NCBI GenBank assembly: GCA_964035545.1
Contig: OZ037765.1
Span: 5,267,698-5,331,697 of the forward strand
Reading direction: 5' to 3'
From: Bugula neritina
Lineage: Eukaryota; Bryozoa; Gymnolaemata; Cheilostomatida; Bugulidae
DNA length: 64,000 nt
This document shows, in pieces, positions 48,976-62,219 of the stretch. Every line of letters begins with the position of its first letter. The first letter of the stretch is position 1. The notes under the pieces were generated by a model, which ran no database searches, had not been told where the DNA came from, and saw only the letters and a list, made by a program, of their open reading frames with translations. The position numbers and the translations under genes are program-made.

Positions 48976-51900
48976 AAGTACATTAAAAACACAATTCCAG
49001 GGTGTCTGTGCTATAGTTTGCTTTGATATTGAAATTATTCAAACTGTTTCTATAATAATAGAAACAAAGAGTGGAATAATTCCTTTGCCAAAATTTGTCT
49101 TTCAACTTTAATTTTGTTTTAAAAAAATCAATTAGTATGGTTTGCATATTGTAAACACATTCACTATTAAAACAAGATCAAAGCTTGAAGATAAATGACT
49201 TGCAGTTCTATACAAGCTGTGTTGTAACTATATTTACAATTAATTTTTTTGAAGTGTGAAAATGATCTATTTGAGTTTGACAAGAGCACGTACTCTAAGT
49301 AACCTTTTGATAAAGTTACATACATTAGTGAAAGTGTTAAATTAGTTATTATATATATCGCTGATAAGGTTTATACAAAAGCTATAAAATGTTTTAAAAT
49401 GACTTTATTGCAACTTTTTATGCTGTCTATACAAAATATTACCGGATTCGGTTTTACCAGACTATTTTTATATTGGAGTAGAAAAGTTGTAAAAGTGGAA
49501 TATGCAAAAACAAATACCTTCTTTTCCACCACTGTGCATTCAGGTCATTGCTGGTGATTGTTCCATCAAAAAGTGCCCATCGGAAATCATCCATCAGTTT
49601 ACCAAAAGGCAAAAAGACAATTTTATCCAAAGCTATTGCCATCATATAATTTATGTTTGCCTCTGTAGATGTGTATAAATAAGAACAAAAATAAAATCAT
49701 ACCCAACGCAAAATGAGTGCTTTGTTTTGATAAACTCTTACTGCAACCACAATGTCACCTGCCAACATATATTGTACAGACACAGATGTATTAGATAATT
49801 CTATGAAGTTTCTTGGAGATTTGCCAAATTACATATATTTTGACCTATTGATTCCTACAGGAACATTCAGTCACTTTAAATATCAACATGATGAAATGAT
49901 TACATTTAAAAAATAATGATCTGATAAAAAATTCAGTGGATCTCTTCCAAGGTTTTAGAACAGACTATAAACCGTGCATTAAGCATAGCATTGCCACCTG
50001 TGTTACTTTTAGCTCCTGTATATTGAAACATTGTTGCTGTGACGCTTTTAAATGATGTTTTGATAGAAATTCATGCATAAGAAGCACTACGCACCATCAT
50101 TTTCCTCATAAGAGTCTATTAGACCGACTTCTTTGAGATGTTTTGGTGTAGAGACGGACAGGGCTAATACATCTCCAACAGCCTCATGAAAGCCTGTTAT
50201 TTGTACAAAGAGTATAACTGCATGTTTCGTACCAACACACTTTGATATAATGCATTTCTTAGTGAGTAAAATTTGAGGTAGGTGCAGTAATGGAGAAATT
50301 GAGAAAAGCCTGTGTTCTAGATTAGAAATTTAGTAAAAGAAGTTATATTCTTGCGAGAAGTTGAACCTGCCACCAAACCAAAATTTAATAATAACATTAA
50401 AGAACTTAGGCTACCTCAATTTCTCCACTACTGCTCCTAAATGTAAGATTTTAGCTTCACCATAGCTTAGTAAATAAAATTCTAGCTCTGTTATAATTCC
50501 TGATAAAAACAGTCAAGGACAACTTTGTTTGTAAACAGGTATGGCCTTATTTAAAAGGAAGTGTATTATCTATAAGGTAGAAGATAAATTTAGAAAATAA
50601 TAACTGTTAAGAAAATATTTCAAAACAAGTTTAGATCTGATTATAGCCAAAGTTAAACACCATAGGTAGAAATTTATCTCTATAAGAGCTGCGTATCTGT
50701 GGCAAATAGATAAATTATCTCGAATAATATTTATAGCAGAACCTTGGGGAAATCACAGTTCCTCCAGCATTTGTAAATTGATTCTTGTTGATCGAGGCAC
50801 AATTTAGATAAAGATAAAAATACTCAATCATAGACTTTGGCCCTCTTTAGAAAACTCAAGTACGTTTGAAGTGATTTTAACAGATCTTGAAAGCGTTTAT
50901 GATACATTAACAAAATTTACACTTCTCCACCCAGTCACTGGATTCGATACTAAAAAGGCAAAGCCATTCTTAAACACTAAAATCTATCATAAAAGCTGCC
51001 AAACATGACTCATAATTAAAAAATTTAGTTAAATAAACTCTAACCTAAGAACAAAGTTATATACATAATGGTAAAATACGGTGATGTTTTACCAGGATTA
51101 GCGCCAGCTCTAAAGGAATACAGCAGGTCTTTATATTGAAGGTAATATTGAATGTGTCCCATCTCATGGTGCACAGTGATGAAGTCTTCCATGTTGAGTC
51201 GAGTGCATTGCTTTATTCTAAAATAATATAAGCACAAGAGCAATCAGTTTAACCTAATTTAAAACATTCCAAAAAAGGAACAGAGTGTTATTCAGTAGTT
51301 ACAATTAGTCTTGCTTTTGTAAATATAAATTGATAATAGTAATTTTCAATGCTAAAAACATTTCCTAGCAAAAATAATTCAATCTAAAACTGCGAAAGAT
51401 GTACAAAAAAAGGCTGTATAAGCCCTCTCATACTTGGCAAAGAAAAAATCATCAATGATTGGCAAATTTTACACATGCAAAAATAAAAGGCATAGAGCAT
51501 GGAAGTCTGTAATGATTTCAAAGTTTGCTACAAATGTGACGTGAGTTGCCTAATAACCAACATATTAAAATTACAACTCAAAATTTTAATTGAAATATTA
51601 CAAACCTAAAATCTTTGCCATCTGCGAAATCCCACGCAGATGCGTGACAGATGACGTCTCGGCCATCTTTGGGTTTCTCAAGCATGGAGTTGTCCCAGAA
51701 TTCCTGGGTAACAGTTTCCAGGCCCAAAGATGTGAAGAACTCATCCGAAATGTTAAACACATCACGAATAGTCAGCTACAAGACCAGTTTATACGTATCG
51801 AGATTTCAACTTCACTGACAAATAACGTGAGCCTAATTCATTATGTGAATAGATGCTGGTACTGATGAGTTTGTGGTTACAGTTTGTATGAACTTACAGT

Positions 51901-54900
51901 ATTCGAGGCTTGGAAAAAAGTGATTGGGCTGTTTCTGGTCAATTTTTGCAAAATAGTTTAATGCCCTCATCAGCACTTTTAAAATGGTATTTATTACATG
52001 ATATATTGGCGGCCCAAAGACAGATGTTTATGGGCTGTTGAGTAATTGTGATTAAAATGGCAAAACCAAGCATTTATATTACATGCCTTTTGTTGGGAAA
52101 AATTTGCACTTTGTATAAAGAAAACAACAACTAGCATAATATATTTTTAAATACTAATTTTTAGACTAATTTTTATCGACACTATTTACCACATTTTTAA
52201 AAACTAAAACTAAAAAGGCTCCATACTAATCTGCCTTCGATCTTGCACAATTTTATGAAAAAAGTACCAGAAAAACATCAGAGACAAAGTCATTTTAGTA
52301 TAGTAGATAGTTCTGATCTTTAGCAGCACTTCTTGGTATTTACTCAAACTCAGTTTATTTTACCGAGACTATAACCAAACATTTCTTTGGCAAACAGAAA
52401 TGTATATGTGTACGTATGTTTTGAGGGTCGGGTTTCTTAGCTAAGGATAGTTTTAGGTGGGAGACAGCTCATTACCTTTTGAATGGCGGGAGTAGCGTTG
52501 ACAGATTTTGAAGATTCATAAGGTAGAACAAGATCTTCAACGTTGACCCAGGTTTGGGCCCACATGTTTCCTATACAGAGTGAAAGAAGTGGATGTAAAC
52601 CCATATATACTGAGAACAAATTGACAACCTATAGTCTCAGTTATCGGCAATAAAGCAATGATGAATAATTATGCAGCTGGTAGGCTAGACCTCAATGCAG
52701 CTTAAAACAATCTAAAAGCAATATTCCGTTAGTATAGAACTACTTTTCAGTTTTACAGCTGCAACTAATGCATAAACAGAGTGCCAGCAGTTTGAATTTG
52801 TAGATAACAGGCATGAATTTGTAGAATATACATGAATTTTTAGAACAGCCTATGAGCTGTAGAAGAGAAAAGGAGTTTTAAAATAGACATGAACTTGTAA
52901 AAAAGACAATGAACTATAGAATAGACAAGGAAACTGTAAAAAAGACAAGTATCTATAATAAGATTAGAAGAGATCTGCTACCTAACAGATGAGCTGGGAT
53001 ATGTCCAGATTTGGGAAACTTATCAGCCCCATAGTACGCCTTCAGTTTGCTCTTGACATAGGTGTGTAACTGAAAGTTAATAATATACAACATTATGTAA
53101 GTTCAATTGTGATGAATGAATAATATATACACACTGCAAGTAACACTGCATTGCATACCGCTTCCATCAAATGAACATTGCACCTGTTTAAGGAATATAC
53201 ATACAAATCCTAGCTTCTTTGTCAAACTGACTGCATGCCAAATTTGCTAGATCTAGTTTAGCAGTTGAAAGCAATGCAAAATTGGAGAAATACATTTTCA
53301 ATAATTCTATGTGCATATTTAGGCATTGAAGATAGTTAGATTTGAAAAAGCAGAAGAGGTGAGAAACATGGCATAGGAAATTATAGAAACATTATAATAC
53401 GTTATTTCGAACATAAGAGATGTTAACAAGAATAGCTTATAAAATGTAAAAATTGCTACCTCTTTATAGAAAGGTTTTAGTTGACCATACAACTTCTCCA
53501 AATCGGCTCTGAAATCATATCCTTCTATAGAGTACCCGTCTCTCCAATATGCACCAGCATCAGCATAACCTGCAGCATATTATTCTTGCAAATGCAGGTA
53601 AACTTTTCTCACAGTCTGATATTTTCCTTGACTAAATACTTATATATTATGAATAAAACTAACTGAGCACTAATGGCAACTGCTAAATTTGCTTCTTTTT
53701 CAAAAAATTCTTTTAAAGAATCTCATTATGTAAAATATGTAGCCTGAAATTAATACTTACAAGACATTTTTAAGCAACGAACTAAAATCTTTTTAAAATG
53801 ATTTTGGTTAGAGTTGTCTCCTCAACTTGTTTTGGTGAGAGATCAAATAGTATACTTTTAGACGTTTACTGCTAATTACTGCTAATTTAACGTATTTGCC
53901 CACAGCTTCATCTATCCATTGCACTAAGATTTAAAACACAAACTCAACTGTTATCGCATATGAAAGTCACATACCGGCCACTACTTGTGCCCTATGACGT
54001 GGTTTTATGAAAATTAAGCAAAGCAGTAAACTAAATAAAATAAAAAAAATTGATGTTTTCATTTTCACTTGAAAGCATGACTGCATGACTCAACAAAAAC
54101 TTTCTAATGTTCAACTTTACAATAAACGCACGTACTTACTACTTTACAGCATTGGTCGGTAAAATTCAGTAGATATCAAAGTATTCACATATTTCTAGAT
54201 ATTTTATAGCAATCAAAGAAAATAACTTGAGTTTGCTTTTAAAGTAGTGAGATTTTCATACAATGACCTCAATGCAAGGTCAAAGAGAATACTGTGACAT
54301 AGGGAATAACTAGAAGCAGCATCGAGTTGGGAGTGACTGGGTGCAGAGGTTGTATACAAGTTCAACTCCAAACTGGAGACCCCCAAACCAATGCACTCAA
54401 TGACCACTAGCTCGCCACTACTTCATACAAGAGGGTCTTCTTTACTAACCGTTCAGCCTAGCAGCCTCGTTTTGCAGCTCAACAAACTCCAAATAATCCT
54501 CTCTCATGACTTTTCCTGTGGCATCTCTCCAGTTCTTCCAAATCCACAACAGATCATCGTAGTTTCTACCGTTAGCCAGCATCTCTGTAAGTTCTGTGAT
54601 AAACCAATAGAGTATATTATGTTTATTGTACACTCAATTTACTGTTGGGGGGGGAGGGGGGCTGCACTAGTATCCAGTTGTGTAGTAAGTTTTGCAGTAG
54701 TCATGGAGCTTCTGGTCAAATTATTTCAGCAATTAATTATTTAAGTAATAAACTAAAACTGGTGTTAAAAGGTTTCTGAAGATTTGTCCCCTCGGTTACC
54801 TACTACTTCATCAGTAACCCCCCTCCCCCTCTTCCTTCTTAGCTCAGGTTTAACATTCGGAATTAAAAGTACATATTTTTTGTTCTCTGTAAGCTTTTAA

Positions 54901-57900
54901 AATCTCATATAATTATAAGTAAATCAGAAAAAGCTAAAAGCAACACTCAATCAAGTCATGTTTTACTAAATCCTACACAAACCTGGCTCGAGAGAGAGTT
55001 CAGTTTTTCCTGTTTTGCATAACTTTGCCTTCCCATAAGTTGATTCTAAGCCTATTGCCAGTTTGTTTATCTGTAATATAAGTTATATTATAAGTCAAAT
55101 GTAACTAATGCCATGTGCAAGATGTATTTAATTAGGTACAGAACAATTTCTACCAGATCGCTAATCATATGCAGTAAATATGCCCAGCAAATACCCATTT
55201 AACGCTGCAAGATGAACAGTTGTAATAAATCTGCTATTTAAACAATAAAACTAATCATTCATTCTCAACACAATTTGTCAGATTTTCAAAATATAATACG
55301 TTTTTTATACATTACGTGGAAATGAGGCAAGCTACAAATGATGATCAGTAGTGTGGCTAATGTATTTATAAGTAGTGAAGCAATGGAGAAAAAATAAAGT
55401 TTCTCACATATTGGCAAGAAAACAGTTGCTATCTCGGTGAAAAGAGAAAGGTTAGAAAGAAGGAGTAGGCAAACTAGGTATTGTTTGGACTTTAGAGTGA
55501 CAGCAAGCAGTTTGCATGTAGCTTACTAGTAAAACCTTTACTAAACCATCATCCCAGACAAGTATATTATATATATTGTGCAAAACCGAACTCTGTTTCA
55601 GAACCTAAGTGGTGGTGTCATTTTAGTTGGAGAGACTTGATTGGTCGAGATCAAACAGTACAAGTAGACATTGTTGAGGGTCTTTCACCATCAATCACTA
55701 TCTCATACCAAATTAAAAAGCCTTCGGTTATTAAAATCTAATTTGAGAAATTTTTCAGTGTCTTGAATAGAATAAAAATGTCCTAACTTTTTTCCTTACT
55801 GACAAATAAAGTACAATGATAATAAAGTACACTTATTAAGAAGCAACCATTCATGAGTTGCAATGAAACATGTCAAGTTGGGACAAACATTTGATGGCTT
55901 GAAAAGTTTAAACAACAAAGTTCAGTCAAAATCTATGTAGTAAACTAAAAGAATAACTTTAGTTTTTGTTAGCTATAGATGAAGAAACTCTTCCCAATTC
56001 ATTGGCAATTCACAAATCAGTCTACCAAATTATAGTTTTTGAGTGCTGAATCAAAGAATGGTGTTTTCTTTTCAATTTTCTAAATGTAAGATTAAAAAGA
56101 AAAATTGCTGTGATAACAAAAAATAGACATTTTTACTTCAACAATAATCATGAATAATTCAATTGAAAGCAATTTTTAATCGAAAAATTTTGCCTGCTGA
56201 GAAAAAAAACTTGTAAAACCAAAGTTAATAAAGCAGCAGCTATTCAGAATTTACTAAAAGCTGCTACATACAGCACAATATCAAGTTAGGAGTCTGCAAA
56301 TTGCGCCCTCTCTCATATCTTAGAAGTGACCTACAGTTTCCCAATCCTAGTACAGCTGGTACCATCTAAATCTAAGAAGGATGTCCTGCATTGTGACATT
56401 TTTAATCCCTACTTGGTGGACAGCATAAGAAGATGCAAAATAATAATTCTACTGTCAATAGCAACACTAACAACAATAGGATTATCATCATCAAAATGTT
56501 GGTTTACATGCCACTGCTAAATGTGGGGAAATAGATGACAGGTGTACTTCCTTGTGCTAAGACCTCCAACCTAATTCTTACATAATTTATAAAATTACTG
56601 TCAGCCGATGACCGCAATATTTTTCCAAAATCCTAACAACACCAAATCAAATATGACAACAACATATATTGCAACAAGTATTTCTTAAAAACACGTTCCA
56701 TAGCTTATTTCTTGAAAACATACTGACTTTATGTACTGTTAATGCCCCTTTACAATTTTTGTGCCGAATATTTGTCTTCAAAAATGGCATTTATTATAAA
56801 AATACAAAATCCGCACTCGTGTCAATTGTTGGTAAGACATGCCTTTTAGGATAGATAGACCTTTGCCCACAATAATAAGCTGACAGCATATATTTAGCTA
56901 AAATAAATATTATTGTATACACATGCATACAGATGCTGGTACCCCGATTATAAGAGGTTTGTGCAGATTTAGAGCTTTTACTGAATGCCCAGAATCTGAC
57001 ACTTATCTTATATGGTTTCAAAAAGCATGCAGAATTTCATCCCACATTCCAATAGCTAAGAACAATATTCCAATATAAAGTAATAAAGCAAAGTCATAAT
57101 TGCACATATGTTTTATGCCAAAGTATTGAAATCACCACACCCACATAGCTATTTTAGCAGAGTGTTGTAAGTTACCTACCCGGGTGAATTTTACATCGGA
57201 CAGAGCAGCTGTACCTTTATTGGCCAACCATTTAAACTCTTTCTTCAGAGTGCTGTTCTGGAAGTTGTTGAAGTCAAAGGTTGATGCATTCTGTGCAACT
57301 TGCTTCGTGAACTCTTTCCGAACTTCGCTGTACTCCAGCTTCGAGTTAGAGTAAACAATTATTCATCATAACAAAATAAACACATAACTCTAAGAAACAA
57401 ACATAGTCATTTTAAGAAAAACAAGTAGCTACATCATATTGTCACTCAATTATTGGCACACTTACACATTTAGGAAATATTAATCACTTACAAAACAACA
57501 GTGCAGAGAAAAAAAACGAAATATTTATCATTTGTTGTTAGTGTGAAATTGTTTGACATAATTTTATTTGATTGGAGATTCTTGTCAACAATTCTCATTT
57601 GGTTTATTCATTTCATCCAAAATACGTGAAAAATAAATTTAGGAGTCATTGCTTCCGCACACCTTAAAGCAACTTCTTAGGTAACTTTAAAATTAGTACT
57701 GGTGTGAATACTAAATAATACAATATCTATATTGCCTCCATTTCATGCTATGCAGCATACACTTTTGTGATTCATGCCGATCTTCTAAGACTCACAACTT
57801 TATTCAATGCCAGGCTGTGGTAACTGATAACTCAATACAACTTCACATTTAATAATGAAATTCATAAAGAAAGTTATCAGTATTCTCGGAATAAATATAT

Positions 57901-59260
57901 ATTTTAAGCATTTTAAATAATTATAAGCTCAAGGCAAATAGCGATCATCTCTTATCAAACACTGATGAGCAAATTGGACACAAATTATTTGTTCAAACCC
58001 AGTTTGAAATTTAATCTTATTGTATGCTAAATAAAATATGCTGTTCAGTTTTATATATCTAAGAGGAGGGAAAGATGGGGAAGGGGAGAGAGGGAGGGGA
58101 GAAGGAGTGAAGAAGTGGGGGAGAGAGAGTGAAGAGAGAGGAGGGAAAGATGGGGAAGGGGAGAGAGAAGAAAGGAGGTAGAGAAGGAGCTGGGGGAGAA
58201 GGGGAGAGAAGAGAGGGCAGGGAGCAGAGAAGGGAGAGAGAGAGAGAGAGAGGAGAGAAAGGGGACAGAGAAGGAGGGGGATAGAGAAAAAGGGAGGAGG
58301 TGAGAGGAAAGAAAAGAAGGAGAGAGCCTTCATATAAACACTTAACATGACTGTATCTCACGGTATAACTTAAACTTAACTGATATGATGGAATGCTACT
58401 TTTAATTTATCTAACTTTTATTTTATGCAAATAGTTTCACTAATTTTAAGCAGAAGTACCGAATTTGTTTTTGCAACATGGAGAGCTAACCGCTGAAATT
58501 ATTTGTACAAAGTTTTAAAAATAGTATCAACAAAGTAAAGCAACAAGCCTCCCTGAAATGTAATCAAAAGCCTAAATAATTTCTAATGATTTATTTTAAG
58601 GTCAATCGTTAGTGACAGATTGCATTTGCTTTAATAATTGATTTAAAATGTATACAGCAGTGAAATTATATTGAAAAACTGAGTTATTTTGCAATGTGGT
58701 AATGTGAGCCATACAAAATAGTGGCTAAACTAACCCAATGAAAATGCATTGTTTTGTTCACATGACGTATTTTCTCTTGACAAAAACAAAACATTTTTAC
58801 AAGCCATCATTTTCACAAAAACAATATATTTACTGCATACCAACACGTCAAAGTCATTATAATTAGAATTTATGACCTGTCAGGCACTTCACAAAGCTTT
58901 CATACCAATATATACAAGTAACAGCAATTTTGTGAGTTGAATTAGCTTGTTACAACAGATTGAAAATTGGAAATTCAGATTATGAATGATAAGTGTAATG
59001 AACAGATATTGGCTTGTTAAATTTTGATAAATGGGAATTTGTAATGTTATGTCTATAATAAGCTATGCATTACAACACGGTGAACTTTCAAGGGAAATTT
59101 GCCAACATACATTTCCCACTATCAGCTGCTACATGGTTTTTTGACCATGTTAATTTGTTTCAAGCGTAAAACACAATTTCAATTGTGGATGCCTTATGTA
59201 GTTTATTTTCCTTACGTAAGCCTAGCTATAGAATGTTCAATAGTTAACCAGACATGGGGT

Positions 59261-59359
<99 letters not shown>

Positions 59360-60626
59360 CAGGTGCAATTGTTTTTCTAAACAGATAAATTTTGACTGCG
59401 TGTAGATAATTTTTTAACAAGTAGCCAGCAGCTTAACTTGCATTGTATAAAATTGTGCTTAAAGTATTGTTGTTTGTGAACTGTCAATCTTTAATTACTG
59501 CTTTGCATGTAAATACAACTTGCATAACAGATAGTAATAGTGGATATGAAGAATTACAGAGATCAAATGGAGGTGGAAAGGAGGGGGGACAAAATAGATG
59601 AATTCAAAACTTGACCCATTTGAAAGCCAAAAATACAATAAGCTTGCAAGCTGAAATATTGTATGCTTTGTTATATTTAAAAGTTAGCAACAGTATTTGT
59701 AAAAGGATATTTTCAAAAGGTATCAAAATTATACTTTTAGCGCAGCTGTTGTAATAGAAAAAGTGAAAAGAGTGAGAAAGTTTTTTCAGCAGAGTTCTAG
59801 TACTTGAAGTGCCAAAGGTCATTTAAATAGAATAGTTATCCCTGGTTAAACTGTCACAAGTTTGAGCTTGTGGCCCAATCTAACGAATTTATGCTGTTGT
59901 AACACGTGGGAAAGTAAAATTCTTAGAGGAGTAATTGAAACAGTGTTGCCCAGCAGTTGTTTCAAAGCCTAAATCTGTGAACACTATTACATGATAATTG
60001 TTATAATTATTGAAATATGAACTAGGTGGGACCAGCTGTAGCATTTAGTATGTAGTGTGCATGCTTAGTGAATAAGTAGGTTTTGCAGCTGAGACTAGAA
60101 ACTTAAAAATGTTAGGATGAGTAAAAGTTAATAAAAATTTGCATCAAATCCTAAAAAAAATTTTTGTTAATTCATATCAAAATTGAAAGTTCTTTCAAAT
60201 ACAATTATGCAATATTTACATTTAAGCTGCAGCACAACAAAAGTAATATCAAGTATGGGGTGATGTAGCTTAAGCGCAGCACAAAATGATATAACAATTG
60301 TATTATTCCATAGCCGCCAAAAATCTATTTACTTTTGTCATAAGCGTTATAGCATTATGCTAATTAGTGAAAATATATTATGAATTATGATAACAAAATG
60401 CAAATTTGTAAGTGCTTTGTACAGTGCATACCTCTCTCTGCTGGTTATAATCTGTAATATTAGTAGCATAAGCCCAGCTGATTTTAGCTCCTCTGTTTCC
60501 CACTATCGAAGCTGCATTGCTATACTCTTCAAACCATGCCCACGCCTCCTCCTCATTAGTATTCAAAGAAGTTACACATACTATTATTGCTAATAATATT
60601 AGAGATGATATTAAATATTTAGCCAT
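46679..60626 (-). CDS. ACE: single-domain angiotensin-converting enzyme with hydrophobic C-terminal tail
   Basis: Zinc dipeptidyl carboxypeptidase (M2 family) acting outside the cell. Fifteen exons in transcript order: 60626-60432, 57338-57180, 55070-54983, 54593-54450, 53569-53460, 53069-52982, 52570-52476, 51775-51606, 51217-51093, 50193-50095, 49662-49518, 48822-48724, 48339-48217, 47417-47225, 46804-46679. They give 652 residues, phases consistent. The signal peptide covers about residues 1-19. Zinc site: HEMGH at 367-371 plus E395 in GFHEAVGD, the correct 24-residue spacing. K495, H497, Y504, R506 and Y507 line up with human testis ACE K511, H513, Y520, R522 and Y523 at a constant offset, so the enzyme should be active. 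Only one of the two M2 domains of vertebrate somatic ACE is present. The tail from about 633 is hydrophobic to the stop, suggesting a GPI signal or membrane anchor. The exon 2 acceptor is weak and may differ slightly. Confidence 0.95.
46964..47200. repeat. degenerate TG/CA-rich microsatellite
   Basis: Runs of TGTGTATGTTGGTATGTGTG cover the intron between the last two ACE exons. Open frames on both strands here (Cys/Val-rich, or His/Thr-rich) are low-complexity artefacts. Confidence 0.85.
47565..47725. mobile_element. MITE-like element, family 1, copy 2
   Basis: About 160 bp with ends CAGTAATGGAGAAATTGAG and its complement CTCAATTTCTCCACTACTG. The internal sequence (CCTGTGTTCTAGATTAGAAA, GAAGTTATGTTCT) is shared with the copy at 50279-50439. 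It lies in an ACE intron, about 150 bp from an exon. Confidence 0.85.
48888..48971. repeat. (TA)n microsatellite
   Basis: Pure TA run of about 42 dinucleotides in an ACE intron, about 65 bp from the exon at 48724-48822. Confidence 0.95.
50279..50439. mobile_element. MITE-like element, family 1, copy 3
   Basis: 161 bp with inverted ends TAGGTGCAGTAATGGAGAAA and its complement finishing TACTGCTCCTA. It is the closest relative of the copy at 47565-47725, in the same orientation, and lies in another intron of the same ACE gene. Confidence 0.85.
52797..52960. repeat. degenerate repeat around GACATGAACTTGTAAAAAAG
   Basis: About six diverged units of roughly 25 bp (GAATAGACAwGAAcTTGTAAAAAA-like) next to the ACE exon at 52982-53069. 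No coding sense. Confidence 0.6.
58064..58325. repeat. 260-bp polypurine tract (GGGA/GAGA-rich)
   Basis: Almost uninterrupted purines on the plus strand, including two copies of GGGAAAGATGGGGAAGGGGA at about 58068 and 58143. It lies in the 3-kb first intron of ACE. The Ser/Pro/Leu-rich open frames on the minus strand are artefacts of composition. Confidence 0.9.
59264..59358. repeat. (TA)n microsatellite
   Basis: Pure AT/TA run of about 47 dinucleotides in the first ACE intron. The open frame ending in alternating Tyr-Ile is an artefact. Confidence 0.95.
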
Positions 60627-62049
60627 AGTTGCTTGTCTATCAATCTCAGCTGAACAATGAATAATCCGTTGGAGAAGCACATATAATATATACCCACGTA
60701 TCCTATTGTATAATATTAAGCAAATAAGTACCTCCCCTTTATGTAACTAGTGGTTAGGCAACTCCTAATCTACAAATATAATTAGCTTTAAATTTGATAT
60801 AATTTGCTTTACTATTATTATAAAGTTTTAGACAAATTTTATTGAAATATAATACATTTTAAACAAAATCATATGTTTATATTTGCCATCCCTTTGATAA
60901 TTTCCTTGATGGTAAGGGTTGATTTTCTTTGCTGTTAATATATTATTATTATTATAAAGTTTTGGACATTAAGTTTCAATAAAATATATAATATTTTTTT
61001 GGTATAATATGTTTATGGGCTCTATTATGGTAAAAATCTCTGATGGTAAGGGTTTTTAAGCAGGCTAAAGACTTGTTTCTATTGCCGATAAGGATCAATT
61101 ATGACCACTGAATTAAAACTATTATACAGTGTATTCCAATGACTATCGCAGAATGTTATAATCTTTAACCTTCTTGGTCTTTACTGAGATTCTGTTGCAA
61201 ATCGAGCTGCTCTCAATGAATTTAATAATCAAATATTCAAAGTCAGTTAAAAGACTGGAAAAAAAACTATGACTTACTGAAATTGAAGAGCTAAATTTGT
61301 CTAGCATATGTGTCAAACTATTAGAGCCTACTGCCTTAATGAACAAGCATAGAAACAAATATTATATTGAATTATTTGTGCTGCAAATTTCCTAGCTCGT
61401 TTACTGATGTTAAAACAGTTAAAGCAAGGTACTGTGCAATTAACTTATAGAATGAATCTAATATTATTTTCTGTGCTGTTGTATACATGTATGTGTGTGC
61501 GTGTGTGTGTGTGTGTATAATTTGTAGTTCAGCATTATTTAGCCTCAGCTTAAATCACAAATGAATGTCTGGGAGCATGCAGAAATGTATACAGTGTGCA
61601 GCCTGAGCTGAAATCCGCTCCATATATCTGGGTGCTCATTAGCCTAATTTTTTTCCAAATCTTGCAACCACTATCAGTACTGAATAAAAGCCATGTCAGG
61701 ATCCAGAACCTCTTACACAAGCTGAAGTTGGCATAATTAATTATGCTTACAAAGCGTTTCGGCTTGCCTAATAGAGTTATCCTTCTTGTCAAGACTGATG
61801 AGCTTTGCTGCTACCACTGGCCGTTTTGTCATTGATTATACTTTCACTTAGGCAGAGTCGGTGAATGACAGGCAGAATTTAATAATGATTAATTAAAATA
61901 TTTTTGAAATAATTAATAAAATATTTTTATGTAATGTAATACTCGCTTTGAATACATTCTTTCAAAAAAGCTCACCAGTGTGCCTCTACAACGCCACACT
62001 CTAAAGGTCAGACTAGTTTCGGTTTGAGTGCAGGCGCTTGTGCACGTAC

Positions 62050-62161
62050 CTGCTGCAAACTCTTGCACGTCCCATCTTCGTGGGCGATTTTGATACTCTA
62101 TCTGAGTTTTATAAATATTTTGAAGCAATTTGCTGTAGTGTGGCTCTAATTTTAATTTCAT
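62050..62161 (-). CDS. candidate first exon of an unrecognised small gene
   Basis: An ATG-started 37-codon stretch (MKLKLEPHYSKLLQ ... NRPRRWDVQEFAA) ends in phase 1 at a good donor, GTACGT. Its composition is protein-like (aromatic, basic, few low-complexity residues), unlike the AT-driven frames around it. A possible later exon with a T-rich acceptor runs left from about 61256 to a stop near 61146 (LLTDFEYLIIKFIES). Joining the two needs a tiny 25-nt middle exon near 61985-62009 to keep phase. I do not recognise the protein; it may be chance. Confidence 0.25.
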
Positions 62162-62219
62162 AATTTTGCTCTTATTCTCACAGTCACAATGGTTGTTGTC
62201 CTGCTTGCAGCACATGTAG

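Noticed and set aside
57929-58361. Two long overlapping minus-strand open frames rich in Ser, Pro, Leu and Phe
   Set aside because: They are translations of the polypyrimidine strand of the polypurine repeat inside the first ACE intron; no splice logic or homology.
59099-59359. Open frame ending in alternating Tyr-Ile
   Set aside because: Translation of a (TA)n microsatellite.
61550-61792. Minus-strand open frame of 80 codons
   Set aside because: No homology, no convincing splice sites, composition typical of AT-rich noncoding DNA.
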